Source of the DNA: an uncultured Eggerthellaceae bacterium
Lineage (GTDB): Bacteria; Actinomycetota; Coriobacteriia; Coriobacteriales; Eggerthellaceae
DNA length: 48,037 nt
Direction of reading: 5' to 3'
Assembly (NCBI GenBank): GCA_934631995.1
Contig: CAKTYF010000004.1
Location: 1-48,037 of the forward strand
Shown piece by piece: positions 40,902 to 48,037 of this stretch. The notes under the pieces are model-generated. The model did no database searches. It was not told the DNA's origin and saw nothing but the letters and a program-made list of their open reading frames with translations. How positions within the stretch are numbered: position 1 is the stretch's first letter; every line of letters starts with the position of its first letter. The position numbers were made by a program, and so were the translations under genes.

Positions 40902-41963
40902 ATGACTATTGGCGTTTTGCTCATCAACACGGGAACGCCCGATGCACCAACAATCGAGGCCATAAAGCCGTACCTTTCAGAGTTCCTTATGGACCCTTAC
41001 ATCATTGGAGCACCGTACCCTATACGAAAAGCAATCGTCTCGCACATTGTTTCGAAGCGACCAGAGCATACGGTGGAAACCTATCGCGCGTTTTGGACGC
41101 CAGCTGGCTCCCCTTTCCTACTTACCAGCAAGCAACAAACTCACCTGCTTCAGGAAGCACTCAACAGCAATTCCGACAATCGTCTATACCGCGTTGTGCT
41201 TGCAATGCGGTATGGCAATCCTAGTATTTCTTTGGGTTTGGAAATGCTTCGCCAAGGAAAATGCACCGAGATTGTGCTGCTGCCTCTCTATCCGCAAAAC
41301 GTGAAAGTTTGCGCAGGTTCCTGTTTTAAGGAAGCACGAAGACAGCTTAAAAGGCTCGAAAAACAAGGTTGGAAGCCCTACATCCATGAGATTCAAAGTT
41401 TTCACGACATTCCCGCTTATCGCAATACCTTAGCGGAACAGATCAATCGCTCCTGGACATATGCACCTGGATCAAAACTCATCGTGAGTTTTCATTCCAC
41501 CATGCTCTCAGATATAAAGAAGGACCCCACGTACCTCAATCAATGCAGACAAACGAAGGAATGGATTGCTGATGATCTGGGACTGCCCTCCCAAGATGTG
41601 ATTTTGAGCTTTCAGAGCAGGTTTGATTCACGCGCCTGGCTTTCTCCCTTCACGGAGCAGGTGGTAAAAGACCAGATCGATAGCGGTGTTTCCGATATCT
41701 GCGTGGTATGTCCGGGTTTTGTGGCTGATAACACGGAAACAACGATCGAAATCAACAGAGACTTGCGCAATTACGTTGAGAATGCGTCCGCTTTTTGCAG
41801 CAAAGCCGAAAATAGCGAAGCCGCATCGGAACTGAATGGTCGCGCCTCATTTACATATGTGCCGGCTCTGGGCTGTAATCCTGGTCTTATCGAAGCACTT
41901 CGCATTGCGGTAGCGAATGCCATGGATAAATCGGGGGCTGCACACGAACAAAACACCAGATAA
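40902..41963 (+). CDS. hemH: Ferrochelatase-family protein (HemH)
   Basis: A 353-residue member of the HemH family, which inserts iron into a porphyrin at the end of heme synthesis. Motifs: VLLINTGTPDAP, YRAFWTPAGSP, LAMRYGNPSI, the metal-site His in IVSFHSTML (family FSFHGLP, so Ser replaces Gly), LSFQSRFDSRAWLSP and the acidic CPGFVADNTETTIEI. ATG 40902 has AAAGG upstream. Length suits bacterial ferrochelatases or coproporphyrin ferrochelatases; residues deciding between them cannot be judged by eye. No other heme gene is in the window. Confidence 0.93.
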   Translation: MTIGVLLINTGTPDAPTIEAIKPYLSEFLMDPYIIGAPYPIRKAIVSHIVSKRPEHTVETYRAFWTPAGSPFLLTSKQQTHLLQEALNSNSDNRLYRVVLAMRYGNPSISLGLEMLRQGKCTEIVLLPLYPQNVKVCAGSCFKEARRQLKRLEKQGWKPYIHEIQSFHDIPAYRNTLAEQINRSWTYAPGSKLIVSFHSTMLSDIKKDPTYLNQCRQTKEWIADDLGLPSQDVILSFQSRFDSRAWLSPFTEQVVKDQIDSGVSDICVVCPGFVADNTETTIEINRDLRNYVENASAFCSKAENSEAASELNGRASFTYVPALGCNPGLIEALRIAVANAMDKSGAAHEQNTR

Positions 41964-41981
41964 AACGAAAATACGAAAAAG

Positions 41982-42021
41982 AAGGGGCCGCGCTAGGGCA
42001 ATTACCCCAGCGCGACCCTTT
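41982..42021. terminator. Bidirectional terminator between hemH and hsp20
   Basis: A long imperfect hairpin, GGGGCCGCGCTAGGG against CCCCAGCGCGACCC, with an A-rich 5' flank and TTT at the 3' side. It suits termination of hemH rightward and of the convergent hsp20 leftward. Confidence 0.65.
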
Positions 42022-42080
42022 GCAATGCTCAAATTGTTTCGATCAAAGCAAAATTCCCGTGCATTGGCAACCTTCAACGA

Positions 42081-42527
42081 TTACCCTTCAATAGCAATCG
42101 TGCGTGCTTCATCAAGCTTTGGCTGCTCAACCTTTTTCGGAACAGTGATAATCAACGTACCATTTTCGAAGCGAGCCTTGATCTCCGCTTCATCAATGTC
42201 TTCGCCAACATAGAAGGACCTGCTGCATTGACCGCTGAAACGTTCTTTACGAACCCACGTATCCTTCTTTTCGGACTTATCTTCAGTCTCGGTTTCAGTG
42301 TGAGCCTTAATGGTAAGAACGCCGTCCTTCAAATCGGCAGTGACGTTTTCCTTCGAGAAGCCAGGAAGATCAACAATCAGCTCATAGCCTGTCTCGGTCT
42401 GCTTGATATCGGTATGCATAATCGCCGAGGGCGTATGCTGTACTGGAGCGCTTCCAAAGAACGATTCGAAGGGATCAGTCATCATTTCGTTGAAGAAATC
42501 ACGAGTACGAGGAACTAACAGTGCCAT
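42081..42527 (-). CDS. Hsp20/alpha-crystallin small heat shock protein
   Basis: A 148-residue small heat shock protein that holds unfolding proteins. The alpha-crystallin domain (about 40-132) has YELIVDLPGFSKENVTADLK and the terminal consensus ARFENGTLIITVPK (family pattern AxxxNGVLxIxxPK). The N-terminus (PFESFFG) and a C-terminal TIAIEG with an I-x-I element for oligomerisation are present. The start has AAGGAG upstream on the minus strand. No HrcA CIRCE or HspR HAIR box is visible in front of it. Confidence 0.95.
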   Translation of the reverse strand: MALLVPRTRDFFNEMMTDPFESFFGSAPVQHTPSAIMHTDIKQTETGYELIVDLPGFSKENVTADLKDGVLTIKAHTETETEDKSEKKDTWVRKERFSGQCSRSFYVGEDIDEAEIKARFENGTLIITVPKKVEQPKLDEARTIAIEG

Positions 42528-42586
42528 AATGAATCATCTCCTTGTTTGCTGCCGCCTACTTGCGGCTCATTTCTTATGACATGTTC

Positions 42587-42615
42587 GTTATAGTCCCCTA
42601 CCGCCCTCAATGCAA
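42587..42615 (-). promoter_or_regulatory. Probable hsp20 promoter
   Basis: On the minus strand TTGCAT (42615-42610), 17-base spacer, TATAAC (42592-42587), about 60 bases before the start codon. An ordinary vegetative-type promoter. Confidence 0.55.
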
Positions 42616-42760
42616 GCGATATTTTAGAATGCCACCATTATGTAATCTTTGTTGCCTTCACGTAATAAATCTAAGTGCATTGGACTCATATATATAACTA
42701 TAGGCACGGTTAAAGCTCCTGAAAAAAACAGAGCACGCAACCGCCCGTATTGTGTGAATG

Positions 42761-42794
42761 AAAAAACGGGATGCAAGCAAACACCTGCATCCCG
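42761..42794 (-). terminator. Terminator of the LysR-type regulator gene
   Basis: Read on the minus strand, CGGGATGCA / TGCATCCCG (nine perfect pairs, 10-base loop) is followed by six T. It lies about 50 bases beyond the regulator's stop. Confidence 0.9.
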
Positions 42795-42846
42795 CATTTT
42801 ACTTCAAACAACAGCAGCTACGTTGATATTCTCACCTGCGATAACA

Positions 42847-43740
42847 TTAATCGATGCTCAAGGCTTCGAATGCCTTCAACCAATCGCCAGGAATGCGCTT
42901 TTCGGTTTCCTCGGACCAAATCAGATTAATGCGAGCATAGGGCAGCTCGTCGGCAACGGGAACAAACGCTACGCGATCATCGAAATGACTGCGGCGCTGG
43001 CTCAAAACCATGGATACGCCCGCACCTGCTTCAATTTGAAGAATCAGGCCGTCAACGTCATCGCAGTACGCTTCTTGGGCAATCTCAATGCCGGCCTTCT
43101 CGAAGATGTCGGTAAAGAACATATGCATAGACGCCATGTTTTTCGGACTCGGAACAATTATGCTTTCCTTGGCGAACTGCTCCAAGGTAACCGATTCCAT
43201 TTTCGCAAACGGATGATCAAGGGGGCATACAATCTCATACACGTCTCGGTCAATGCAAATAGTCTTGAAGCCATCGTAAAGACGATCTTCAACAACAATA
43301 CCCACGGCAGCGTCAATCTCGCCCGATTCAAGCTTCTCTCGGAGCGTCAAATGCATCAAGGGCGTATAAACAGGCGTAATATTCGGTGCGTATTTACGCA
43401 GAGCGCGCGTGATATAGGGAGACTCGTCTTGAGCGGCGTTGTAACGCGTGCCAATCGTCATCGTGCGCATCGGCTTTCCCTTGGCCTTGTTGATAAGGCT
43501 AATGGTGTCTTCGTAATCGCGCTCGATTTTATGTGCACCGCGCGCGAAAATCGCACCAAAGCGTGTCAGTTCAATCTCGTTTCGATTGTTGTTGATAAAC
43601 AACGAAATGCCCAGCTCTTCTTCCAGCTCGGAAATGCTTTGGCACAGCTCATCTACTGATATGAACAACTTGTGCGCGGCAAGATCGTAATCGAGCTTAT
43701 CAGCCAAAGTAAGAAAATCAGTAATCGTAGAAATACGCAT
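42847..43740 (-). CDS. LysR-family transcriptional regulator
   Basis: A 297-residue LysR-type regulator. The N-terminal winged helix (about 1-60, ITDFLTLADKLDYDLAAHKL, then ISELEEELGISLFINNNR) is recognisable but the recognition helix is unusual (FISVDELCQSIS). The effector-binding domain (about 90-295) includes IDAAVGIVVEDRL and ICPLDHPFAK-type segments. ATG 43740 has AGGAGG upstream, and a TATAAT -10 lies at 43788-43783; the longer open frame before it is not coding. It is divergent from a 55-residue membrane peptide and near pckA, either of which could be a target (inference). Confidence 0.88.
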   Translation of the reverse strand: MRISTITDFLTLADKLDYDLAAHKLFISVDELCQSISELEEELGISLFINNNRNEIELTRFGAIFARGAHKIERDYEDTISLINKAKGKPMRTMTIGTRYNAAQDESPYITRALRKYAPNITPVYTPLMHLTLREKLESGEIDAAVGIVVEDRLYDGFKTICIDRDVYEIVCPLDHPFAKMESVTLEQFAKESIIVPSPKNMASMHMFFTDIFEKAGIEIAQEAYCDDVDGLILQIEAGAGVSMVLSQRRSHFDDRVAFVPVADELPYARINLIWSEETEKRIPGDWLKAFEALSID

Positions 43741-44022
43741 GTTGTCGCCTCCTGAACAATGGGAACAAGCAAGTTGCTCTTTATTATATCCCGTAGAAGA
43801 GCGTCCATTCGCGTAAGATAATGCAGAAGCGAAAATAAGCTGCAGAAGGCGGAAGGACGCTTCAGAGCAAGCGCGCCAGAATAAAAATGACCGTTTGAAA
43901 ACTGCGCCTGAAACCGCTTGAAAAAAACAATGTATCAGCAAATCCCCGTAACGCTTTACGCGCAACCGAATTGTCGTAGAATACAAATAAAACGAAGGGC
44001 GGCACGAAAGGAGCATCTTGTT

Positions 44023-44190
44023 ATGGATATGGATATCGTTGTTTCTCAAGAAGACGTTAAAACAAATGTACAACTCGTAAAAAACGGCAAACCAACGCCG
44101 TGGCTTATTGGTGCCGCCGCACTTGAAATTGCGGCAGATATTTCACTTGCCTACTGCGCTTACAAGCTGTTCAAGCTACTCAAGAAATAA
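44023..44190 (+). CDS. 55-residue membrane peptide divergent from the LysR gene
   Basis: A 55-residue protein with a polar N-terminus (MDMDIVVSQEDVKTNVQLVK) and one membrane segment (about 28-48, LIGAAALEIAADISLAYCAY), ending in a basic FKLLKK. Support for it being real: AAAGGAG at 44007-44013 with good spacing, a promoter candidate (TTTACG, 16 bases, TAGAAT at 43955-43982) and its own terminator. No family recognised. Confidence 0.65.
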   Translation: MDMDIVVSQEDVKTNVQLVKNGKPTPWLIGAAALEIAADISLAYCAYKLFKLLKK

Positions 44191-44276
44191 ACCTCTGGTA
44201 TAAAGAAGTCGCGTCAAAACCAACCATGAGTAATCCACCAGCCTTTTACGGAAATTACGGCTGGCAGAGGCGTTTC

Positions 44277-44326
44277 GCGCTTGCAGAATGTTTCATAATG
44301 ATTACGTCTGCAAGTGCTTGTTTTTT
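44277..44326 (+). terminator. Terminator between the membrane peptide and pckA
   Basis: GCGCTTGCAG (44277-44286) pairs with CTGCAAGTGC (44308-44317), with one G-U, followed by TTGTTTTTT. A further CCAGCC/GGCTGG inverted repeat lies at 44237-44263. Confidence 0.65.
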
Positions 44327-44387
44327 CGCAGTCATATACAGAAAGCCGTCATTTGACAACGGTATTGCGTGAAAGGACATTGTTTTC

Positions 44388-45962
44388 ATGGAAACATTCG
44401 GCATCGAAGAGCTTGGCATAGCCCAGCCGAAAGCGGTTTATCGCAATCTCGGTATTGCGCAACTGGTCGAGCGCACGCTCGAACGGGGCGAAGGCCAACT
44501 GAGCGAATCGGGAGCGCTTGTTGTCAAAACAGGCAAGTACACCGGTCGTGCCGCAAAGCATAAGTTCATCGTTGACACTCCCGGCGTTCACGATGACATC
44601 AACTGGGGTAGCGTTAATCAGCCGATTTCGCGCGAGAAATTCGATGCACTGTGGAATCGCGTTGCGGAATACCTGAACGAAAAAGAAGTATTTATCTTCG
44701 ATGGCTTTGCGGGCGCCGACATGAACTGTGCGAAGGGCTTCCGCATCGTAAACGAGCTTCCCGCTCAGAACCTGTTTATCCATCAACTGCTACGCCGTCC
44801 TACGGCTGAGCAGCTTGAGACATTTGAAGCTGACTACACTTTGATTGCTGCACCCGGTTTCAAGTGCGATCCCGAGCGCGACGGCGTTATTGGCGACTGC
44901 GCTATCATTCTTGATTACGAAGCGCATAAAATCCTGATTGCTGGCTCGGGCTATGCGGGCGAGATCAAGAAGAGCGTTTTCAGCACCATGAATTACATTC
45001 TGCCGAAAATGGGAATCATGCCTATGCATTGCTCTGCGAATATGGATCCCGAAAATGGTACGACCGCGGTGTTCTTTGGTCTTTCGGGCACAGGTAAGAC
45101 CACCCTTTCAGCTGATCCGAATCGTCTTCTTATTGGCGACGACGAGCATGGTTGGTCTGATAATTCCGTCTTCAACTTTGAAGGCGGTTGCTACGCAAAA
45201 TGCATCAACCTTTCCGCAGAAGGCGAACCTGAAATCTACAACGCCATTAAATACGGTTCTCTCGCAGAAAACATTGTTATGGACGAGCAAACGCGCGAGT
45301 TCGATTTCGATGATGAAAGCCTGACCACCAATACGCGTGTGGGCTACCCCATTGATTACATCCCGAACGCTGTGTTGGAAGGCGTTGGCAAGGCACCGAG
45401 CACGGTGATTTTCTTGACCGCTGATGCGTTTGGCGTTTTGCCACCTGTATCAAAACTCACGCTCGACCAGGCAATGTACTACTTTGTTTCTGGCTTCACC
45501 AGCAAAGTTGCCGGCACGGAGTTGGGCGTTACCACACCCGAGCCCACGTTTAGCGCCTGCTTTGGCGAGCCGTTCTTGCCGCTGCATCCGGCAAAGTATG
45601 CCGAAATGCTCAAAGATCGCGTTTTGGCTACCGGCGCCAACGTATACCTGGTGAACACAGGTTGGAACGGCAAGGGCGAGCGTATGAAGCTTCGCTACAC
45701 GCGCGCTATGGTCACGGCCGCTCTGAACGGAACCATCGAAAACGCCGAATTCGTTGAGGACCCCTCTTTCGGACTGGCTATCCCCACTTCCATCGAAGGC
45801 TGCCCTGATGAGGTTCTCATCCCCAAAAATAGCTGGGATGACGAAGCTGCCTACGAAGAATCTGCTCGCAAGCTTGCTCATATGCTCAACGACAACTTCC
45901 AAAAGAAATATGCCGACCACATGAGCGCTGAAGTTGCTGCAGCTGGTCCGCGTTTGGCGTAA
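44388..45962 (+). CDS. pckA: Phosphoenolpyruvate carboxykinase (ATP)
   Basis: Interconverts oxaloacetate + ATP with phosphoenolpyruvate + CO2 + ADP. The 524-residue product has the P-loop GLSGTGKTTLS (231-241), LIGDDEHGWSD metal-site region, FNFEGGCYAKCI, the RVGYPIDYI segment and NTGWNGKGERM, all of the ATP-dependent (pckA) class. Length matches (about 530). The convergent neighbour is a Na+-translocating decarboxylase, so the PEP/oxaloacetate node and a decarboxylation pump sit together; in anaerobes the enzyme can run toward oxaloacetate, making ATP. AAAGGA is about 13 bases before the ATG, a long spacing. Confidence 0.98.
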   Translation: METFGIEELGIAQPKAVYRNLGIAQLVERTLERGEGQLSESGALVVKTGKYTGRAAKHKFIVDTPGVHDDINWGSVNQPISREKFDALWNRVAEYLNEKEVFIFDGFAGADMNCAKGFRIVNELPAQNLFIHQLLRRPTAEQLETFEADYTLIAAPGFKCDPERDGVIGDCAIILDYEAHKILIAGSGYAGEIKKSVFSTMNYILPKMGIMPMHCSANMDPENGTTAVFFGLSGTGKTTLSADPNRLLIGDDEHGWSDNSVFNFEGGCYAKCINLSAEGEPEIYNAIKYGSLAENIVMDEQTREFDFDDESLTTNTRVGYPIDYIPNAVLEGVGKAPSTVIFLTADAFGVLPPVSKLTLDQAMYYFVSGFTSKVAGTELGVTTPEPTFSACFGEPFLPLHPAKYAEMLKDRVLATGANVYLVNTGWNGKGERMKLRYTRAMVTAALNGTIENAEFVEDPSFGLAIPTSIEGCPDEVLIPKNSWDDEAAYEESARKLAHMLNDNFQKKYADHMSAEVAAAGPRLA

Positions 45963-46001
45963 TTTCCAACCGAGCACGCTGCACGCTAATGCAATTCATT
46001 C

Positions 46002-46029
46002 AAGAGCGTCCTTCGGGACGCTCTTTCGT
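46002..46029 (+). terminator. Rho-independent terminator after pckA
   Basis: AAGAGCGTCC-TTCG-GGACGCTCTT, ten perfect pairs with a TTCG tetraloop, followed by a short T-rich tail. Confidence 0.85.
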
Positions 46030-46138
46030 TTCCTGAGCAAGACCCTCGCATTGACGTGCTCGTTTCACTCACGCGCTAACTTCGCGGCGCATCACGTCAA
46101 CCCCCACCCCTTGCCGCACTCATCTTCAAACGGGTGGT

Positions 46139-46171
46139 TTGTTGACAAAAGGTGGGGTAATTTGTCAACAA
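46139..46171 (-). repeat. 33-bp palindromic repeat R1, copy 4
   Basis: TTGTTGACAAA, AGGTGGGGTAA, TTTGTCAACAA: identical to copy 2. The flanks extend the arms by three more complementary bases (GGT/ACC), giving 14-bp arms. It lies seven bases beyond the stop codon of the decarboxylase beta gene, between two convergent genes. Confidence 0.9.
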
Positions 46172-46177
46172 ACCGGA

Positions 46178-47404
46178 TTAGCCGCCAAAGACCGCCAGCA
46201 AAAAGCCCGCCGCAACAGCGGAACCAATAACGCCTGCAACGTTGGGGCCCATGGCATGCATAAGCAAGAAGTTTGTTGGATTTGCTTTCGCGCCTTCCAT
46301 CTGGGAAACGCGCGCCGCCATGGGAACAGCGGAAACACCTGCAGAGCCAATAAGGGGATTGATTTTCCCACCAGAAAGCTTGCACATAACTTTGCCCAGC
46401 ACCAAACCGCCAAACGTCGCAAATTCAAAAGCAATAAGACCCAAAATGATAATGAACAGCGTTTGTGGCGTTAAGAAGCGCTCTGCAACAGCAGTAGTGC
46501 CCACGCTTACCGCCAGGAAAATGGTCACGATATTCATCAAAGCATTTTGGGCAGTGTCGGACAGGCGCTCCGTAACACCCGTCACACGGAACAGATTGCC
46601 CAGCATCAAGCAACCAAGAAGCGGTGCCACGCTGGGAAGCAGCAAACAAACGAAGATGATAACGATGATGGGGAATAAGATAAGTTGCCGCTTTGTTACC
46701 GGGCGTAGCTGCTCCATCTTAATCTTGCGCTCTTCTTCCGTGGTCAAAAGACGCATCAGCGGCGGCTGGATCAGCGGAATCAGCGCCATATAGCTATATG
46801 CCGCAATAGCAATGGGGGCCAAATAATCCGGCGCAAGTTTAGAGGTGAGCCAAATTGCGGTAGGTCCATCCGCGCCGCCGATAATACCAATCGATGCAGC
46901 GACATTCGGTTCAAACCCAATGGCAATCGCCAAGATGAAAGCACAAAAGATTCCGAACTGCGCGGCAGCACCTAAAAGCAAGCTCTTGGGGTTGGCCAAC
47001 AACGGTGCAAAATCTGTCATGGCACCTACACCCAAGAAAATGAGCGAAGGATACAAACCTGATTTGACGCCAATGTAGAGAATATCAAGCAAGCCGCCGT
47101 CATGAAAAATATCGGTGATTGTCACGGAGCCGGCAATATAACCATCCCAAAGTTCAGGATGGTACAAACCAGAACCCGGTAGATTTGAAAGCAGCATGCC
47201 AAACGCAATGCCCACCAGCAGCAATGGTTCGAATTGCTTTTTAATGCCTAAATATAAAAGGACACACGCTATGGCGATCATGATGATCGGGCCAAAAACC
47301 GCAGCAAGATTGTCAAATAACCCTGTAGATGAATCCCATGCAAGCAGCTGAGCAATGCCCGTTGTCTTCGCAAGGTTTCCAAGGACTTCAAGAATGTTAT
47401 CCAC
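46178..47404 (-). CDS. Sodium-translocating decarboxylase, beta subunit
   Basis: Membrane subunit that removes the carboxyl group from carboxybiotin while exporting Na+. The 408-residue polytopic protein belongs to the OadB/MmdB/GcdB family: GGLLDILYIGVKSGLYPSLI, the conserved Asp region IGIIGGADGPTAIW (D179), the second inverted half with GKINPLIGSAGVSAVPMAAR and the MHAMGPNVAGVIGSAVAAG ending. The acyl substrate (oxaloacetate, methylmalonyl-CoA or glutaconyl-CoA) is set by the alpha subunit, which is not in the window. It follows the biotin carrier by nine bases on the minus strand. Confidence 0.95.
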   Translation of the reverse strand: MDNILEVLGNLAKTTGIAQLLAWDSSTGLFDNLAAVFGPIIMIAIACVLLYLGIKKQFEPLLLVGIAFGMLLSNLPGSGLYHPELWDGYIAGSVTITDIFHDGGLLDILYIGVKSGLYPSLIFLGVGAMTDFAPLLANPKSLLLGAAAQFGIFCAFILAIAIGFEPNVAASIGIIGGADGPTAIWLTSKLAPDYLAPIAIAAYSYMALIPLIQPPLMRLLTTEEERKIKMEQLRPVTKRQLILFPIIVIIFVCLLLPSVAPLLGCLMLGNLFRVTGVTERLSDTAQNALMNIVTIFLAVSVGTTAVAERFLTPQTLFIIILGLIAFEFATFGGLVLGKVMCKLSGGKINPLIGSAGVSAVPMAARVSQMEGAKANPTNFLLMHAMGPNVAGVIGSAVAAGFLLAVFGG

Positions 47405-47413
47405 GGTTTACCC

Positions 47414-47803
47414 CTAAATAATCATAATGGCGTCATCGGTTGCAACAACGGCGCCTTTTTCGACGATTATCTGCTTAACCGCTCCCGCGCACGGTGCAAC
47501 AACTTCGACATTCATCTTCATTGCTTCCATAACGGCAACAGCATCGCCTTCTGCAACGGAATCCCCCACCTTGACCTCAAGGGAAACGATGTTACCCGGC
47601 ATAGGAGCAGGAACCGGCGTTCCAGCGCCAGCTGCAACAGGGGCTACGGACGCCGATTCAACAGCTGCAACAGGAGCTGTGGTTGCAGGAGCGGCAACAG
47701 TTGCCGTAGGCGCCTTCGCCTCATACTCGTCAAGAATCATTGCTTCGCCGTTTTCAACCTCAACCTCAAACGTACGATCGCGCAAAGTAACAATGTATTT
47801 CAT
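47414..47803 (-). CDS. Biotin carboxyl carrier subunit of the sodium-pump decarboxylase
   Basis: A 129-residue carrier: a short N-terminal domain (1-30), an Ala/Pro/Thr/Val-rich flexible hinge (about 31-67) and a biotinyl domain (68-129) with the biotinylation motif EAMKMNV (Lys96). The layout matches MmdC/GcdC and the carrier part of OadA. The hinge lets the biotin arm move between the cytoplasmic carboxyltransferase and the membrane beta subunit. Its ATG shares one base with the stop of the upstream gamma-subunit gene (TAATG). Confidence 0.95.
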   Translation of the reverse strand: MKYIVTLRDRTFEVEVENGEAMILDEYEAKAPTATVAAPATTAPVAAVESASVAPVAAGAGTPVPAPMPGNIVSLEVKVGDSVAEGDAVAVMEAMKMNVEVVAPCAGAVKQIIVEKGAVVATDDAIMII

Positions 47804-48036
47804 TATTTGACCTCTTTAATGCTGATAAACCTCAGCTCGTTGATGGGCTTCTTCAATTCATCGGCGACAATCGCCATAATCATTGCGGCATCTCGCAAAT
47901 CGGTGTCATAAAGCTTGATATCTCCCGCACTACCCGGAGCTAGCGGTTGCGCAGTTTCATTGGATGAATCATTCGCCACAGCATCGTCTTTGCAACTTGC
48001 AGCTGATGCTTTCTTCACCGGAGGCTCATCGGTAAG
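47803..48036 (-). CDS. Sodium-pump decarboxylase gamma/delta subunit (OadG-like), 5' end outside the window
   Basis: The C-terminal 78 codons of a small subunit. The visible part is a charged, Pro/Ala/Ser-rich linker followed by DTDLRDAAMIMAIVADELKK and a final RFISIKEVK, like the C-terminal helix and strand of OadG/MmdD-type subunits, which hold the complex together through an N-terminal membrane helix. That helix would lie to the right of the window; the frame stays open to the edge, and the in-frame GTG at 48018 is unlikely to be the true start. Overlaps the carrier gene by one base. Confidence 0.7.
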   Translation of the reverse strand, partial: LTDEPPVKKASAASCKDDAVANDSSNETAQPLAPGSAGDIKLYDTDLRDAAMIMAIVADELKKPINELRFISIKEVK

Positions 48037-48037
48037 C

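Noticed and set aside
42649..43659. A 336-codon plus-strand frame antisense to the LysR-type regulator
   Set aside because: The minus-strand regulator has start signals, family sequence and its own terminator; the plus frame crosses that terminator and resembles nothing.
1..48037. tRNA, rRNA or CRISPR loci
   Set aside because: No cloverleaf-like sequence, rRNA core or regularly spaced direct repeat was seen in any gap; the R1 and R2 elements are dispersed, not arrayed.

Overview
The window looks like core chromosome of an anaerobic actinobacterium of the class Coriobacteriia, most likely Eggerthellaceae. I infer this from the mixture of actinobacterial-type proteins with low-GC-style housekeeping genes (RNase J, RNase Y, SpoVS, GAACnnnnGTTC LexA boxes), the Na+-pumping decarboxylase beside an ATP-type PEP carboxykinase, and a giant secreted protein with DUF4430, BspA-type leucine-rich repeats, cohesin and dockerin. 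No rRNA gene is present to settle the genus. There are no tRNA genes, CRISPR arrays or intact transposases that I can see.

Layout. 1-6.0 kb: DNA repair and metal homeostasis: a Fe-S-less MutY-like glycosylase (cut by the window edge), mntP, nth and mfd, plus a small Ala/Ser-rich protein behind mfd. 6.0-12.15 kb: an accessory island of GC-rich sequence with one 1510-residue secreted multidomain protein. It carries two kinds of 33-bp palindromic repeat, and one kind brackets the gene in inverted orientation. 12.2-35.5 kb: a long co-directional housekeeping block: rpsO, pnp, dapB, dapA, rnj, ftsK, rodZ, yajQ, rimO, a pgsA-cinA fusion, recA, recX, a candidate small RNA, rny, a GHKL ATPase, spoVS, miaB, miaA, hflX. 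The block joins RNA decay (PNPase, RNase J, RNase Y), lysine/cell-wall precursor synthesis, chromosome segregation, cell shape and modification of tRNA and ribosomal protein S12.

35.5-38.3 kb: lexA on the minus strand shares LexA boxes with a divergent 93-residue membrane protein that may be an SOS-induced division inhibitor, followed by nrdR-dut and two small genes. 38.3-40.9 kb: a sparse, decaying stretch with a lipoprotein, an MBL-fold protein, a YgbA (nitrosative stress) protein and two gene fragments (LysR type and ABC exporter). 40.9-44.2 kb: ferrochelatase, Hsp20, a LysR-type regulator and a 55-residue membrane peptide. 44.4-48.0 kb: pckA and, convergent to it, the gamma, biotin-carrier and beta subunits of a Na+-translocating decarboxylase. 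The decarboxylase genes run off the right edge.

The most unusual items are the paired 33-bp palindromic repeat families around the DUF4430/LRR/cohesin/dockerin gene and that gene's structured leader, the LexA-controlled membrane protein divergent from lexA, the PgsA-CinA fusion, the GHKL ATPase between rny and spoVS, and a candidate small RNA upstream of rny. Everything here is read by eye from sequence; family names are recognitions, not database results.
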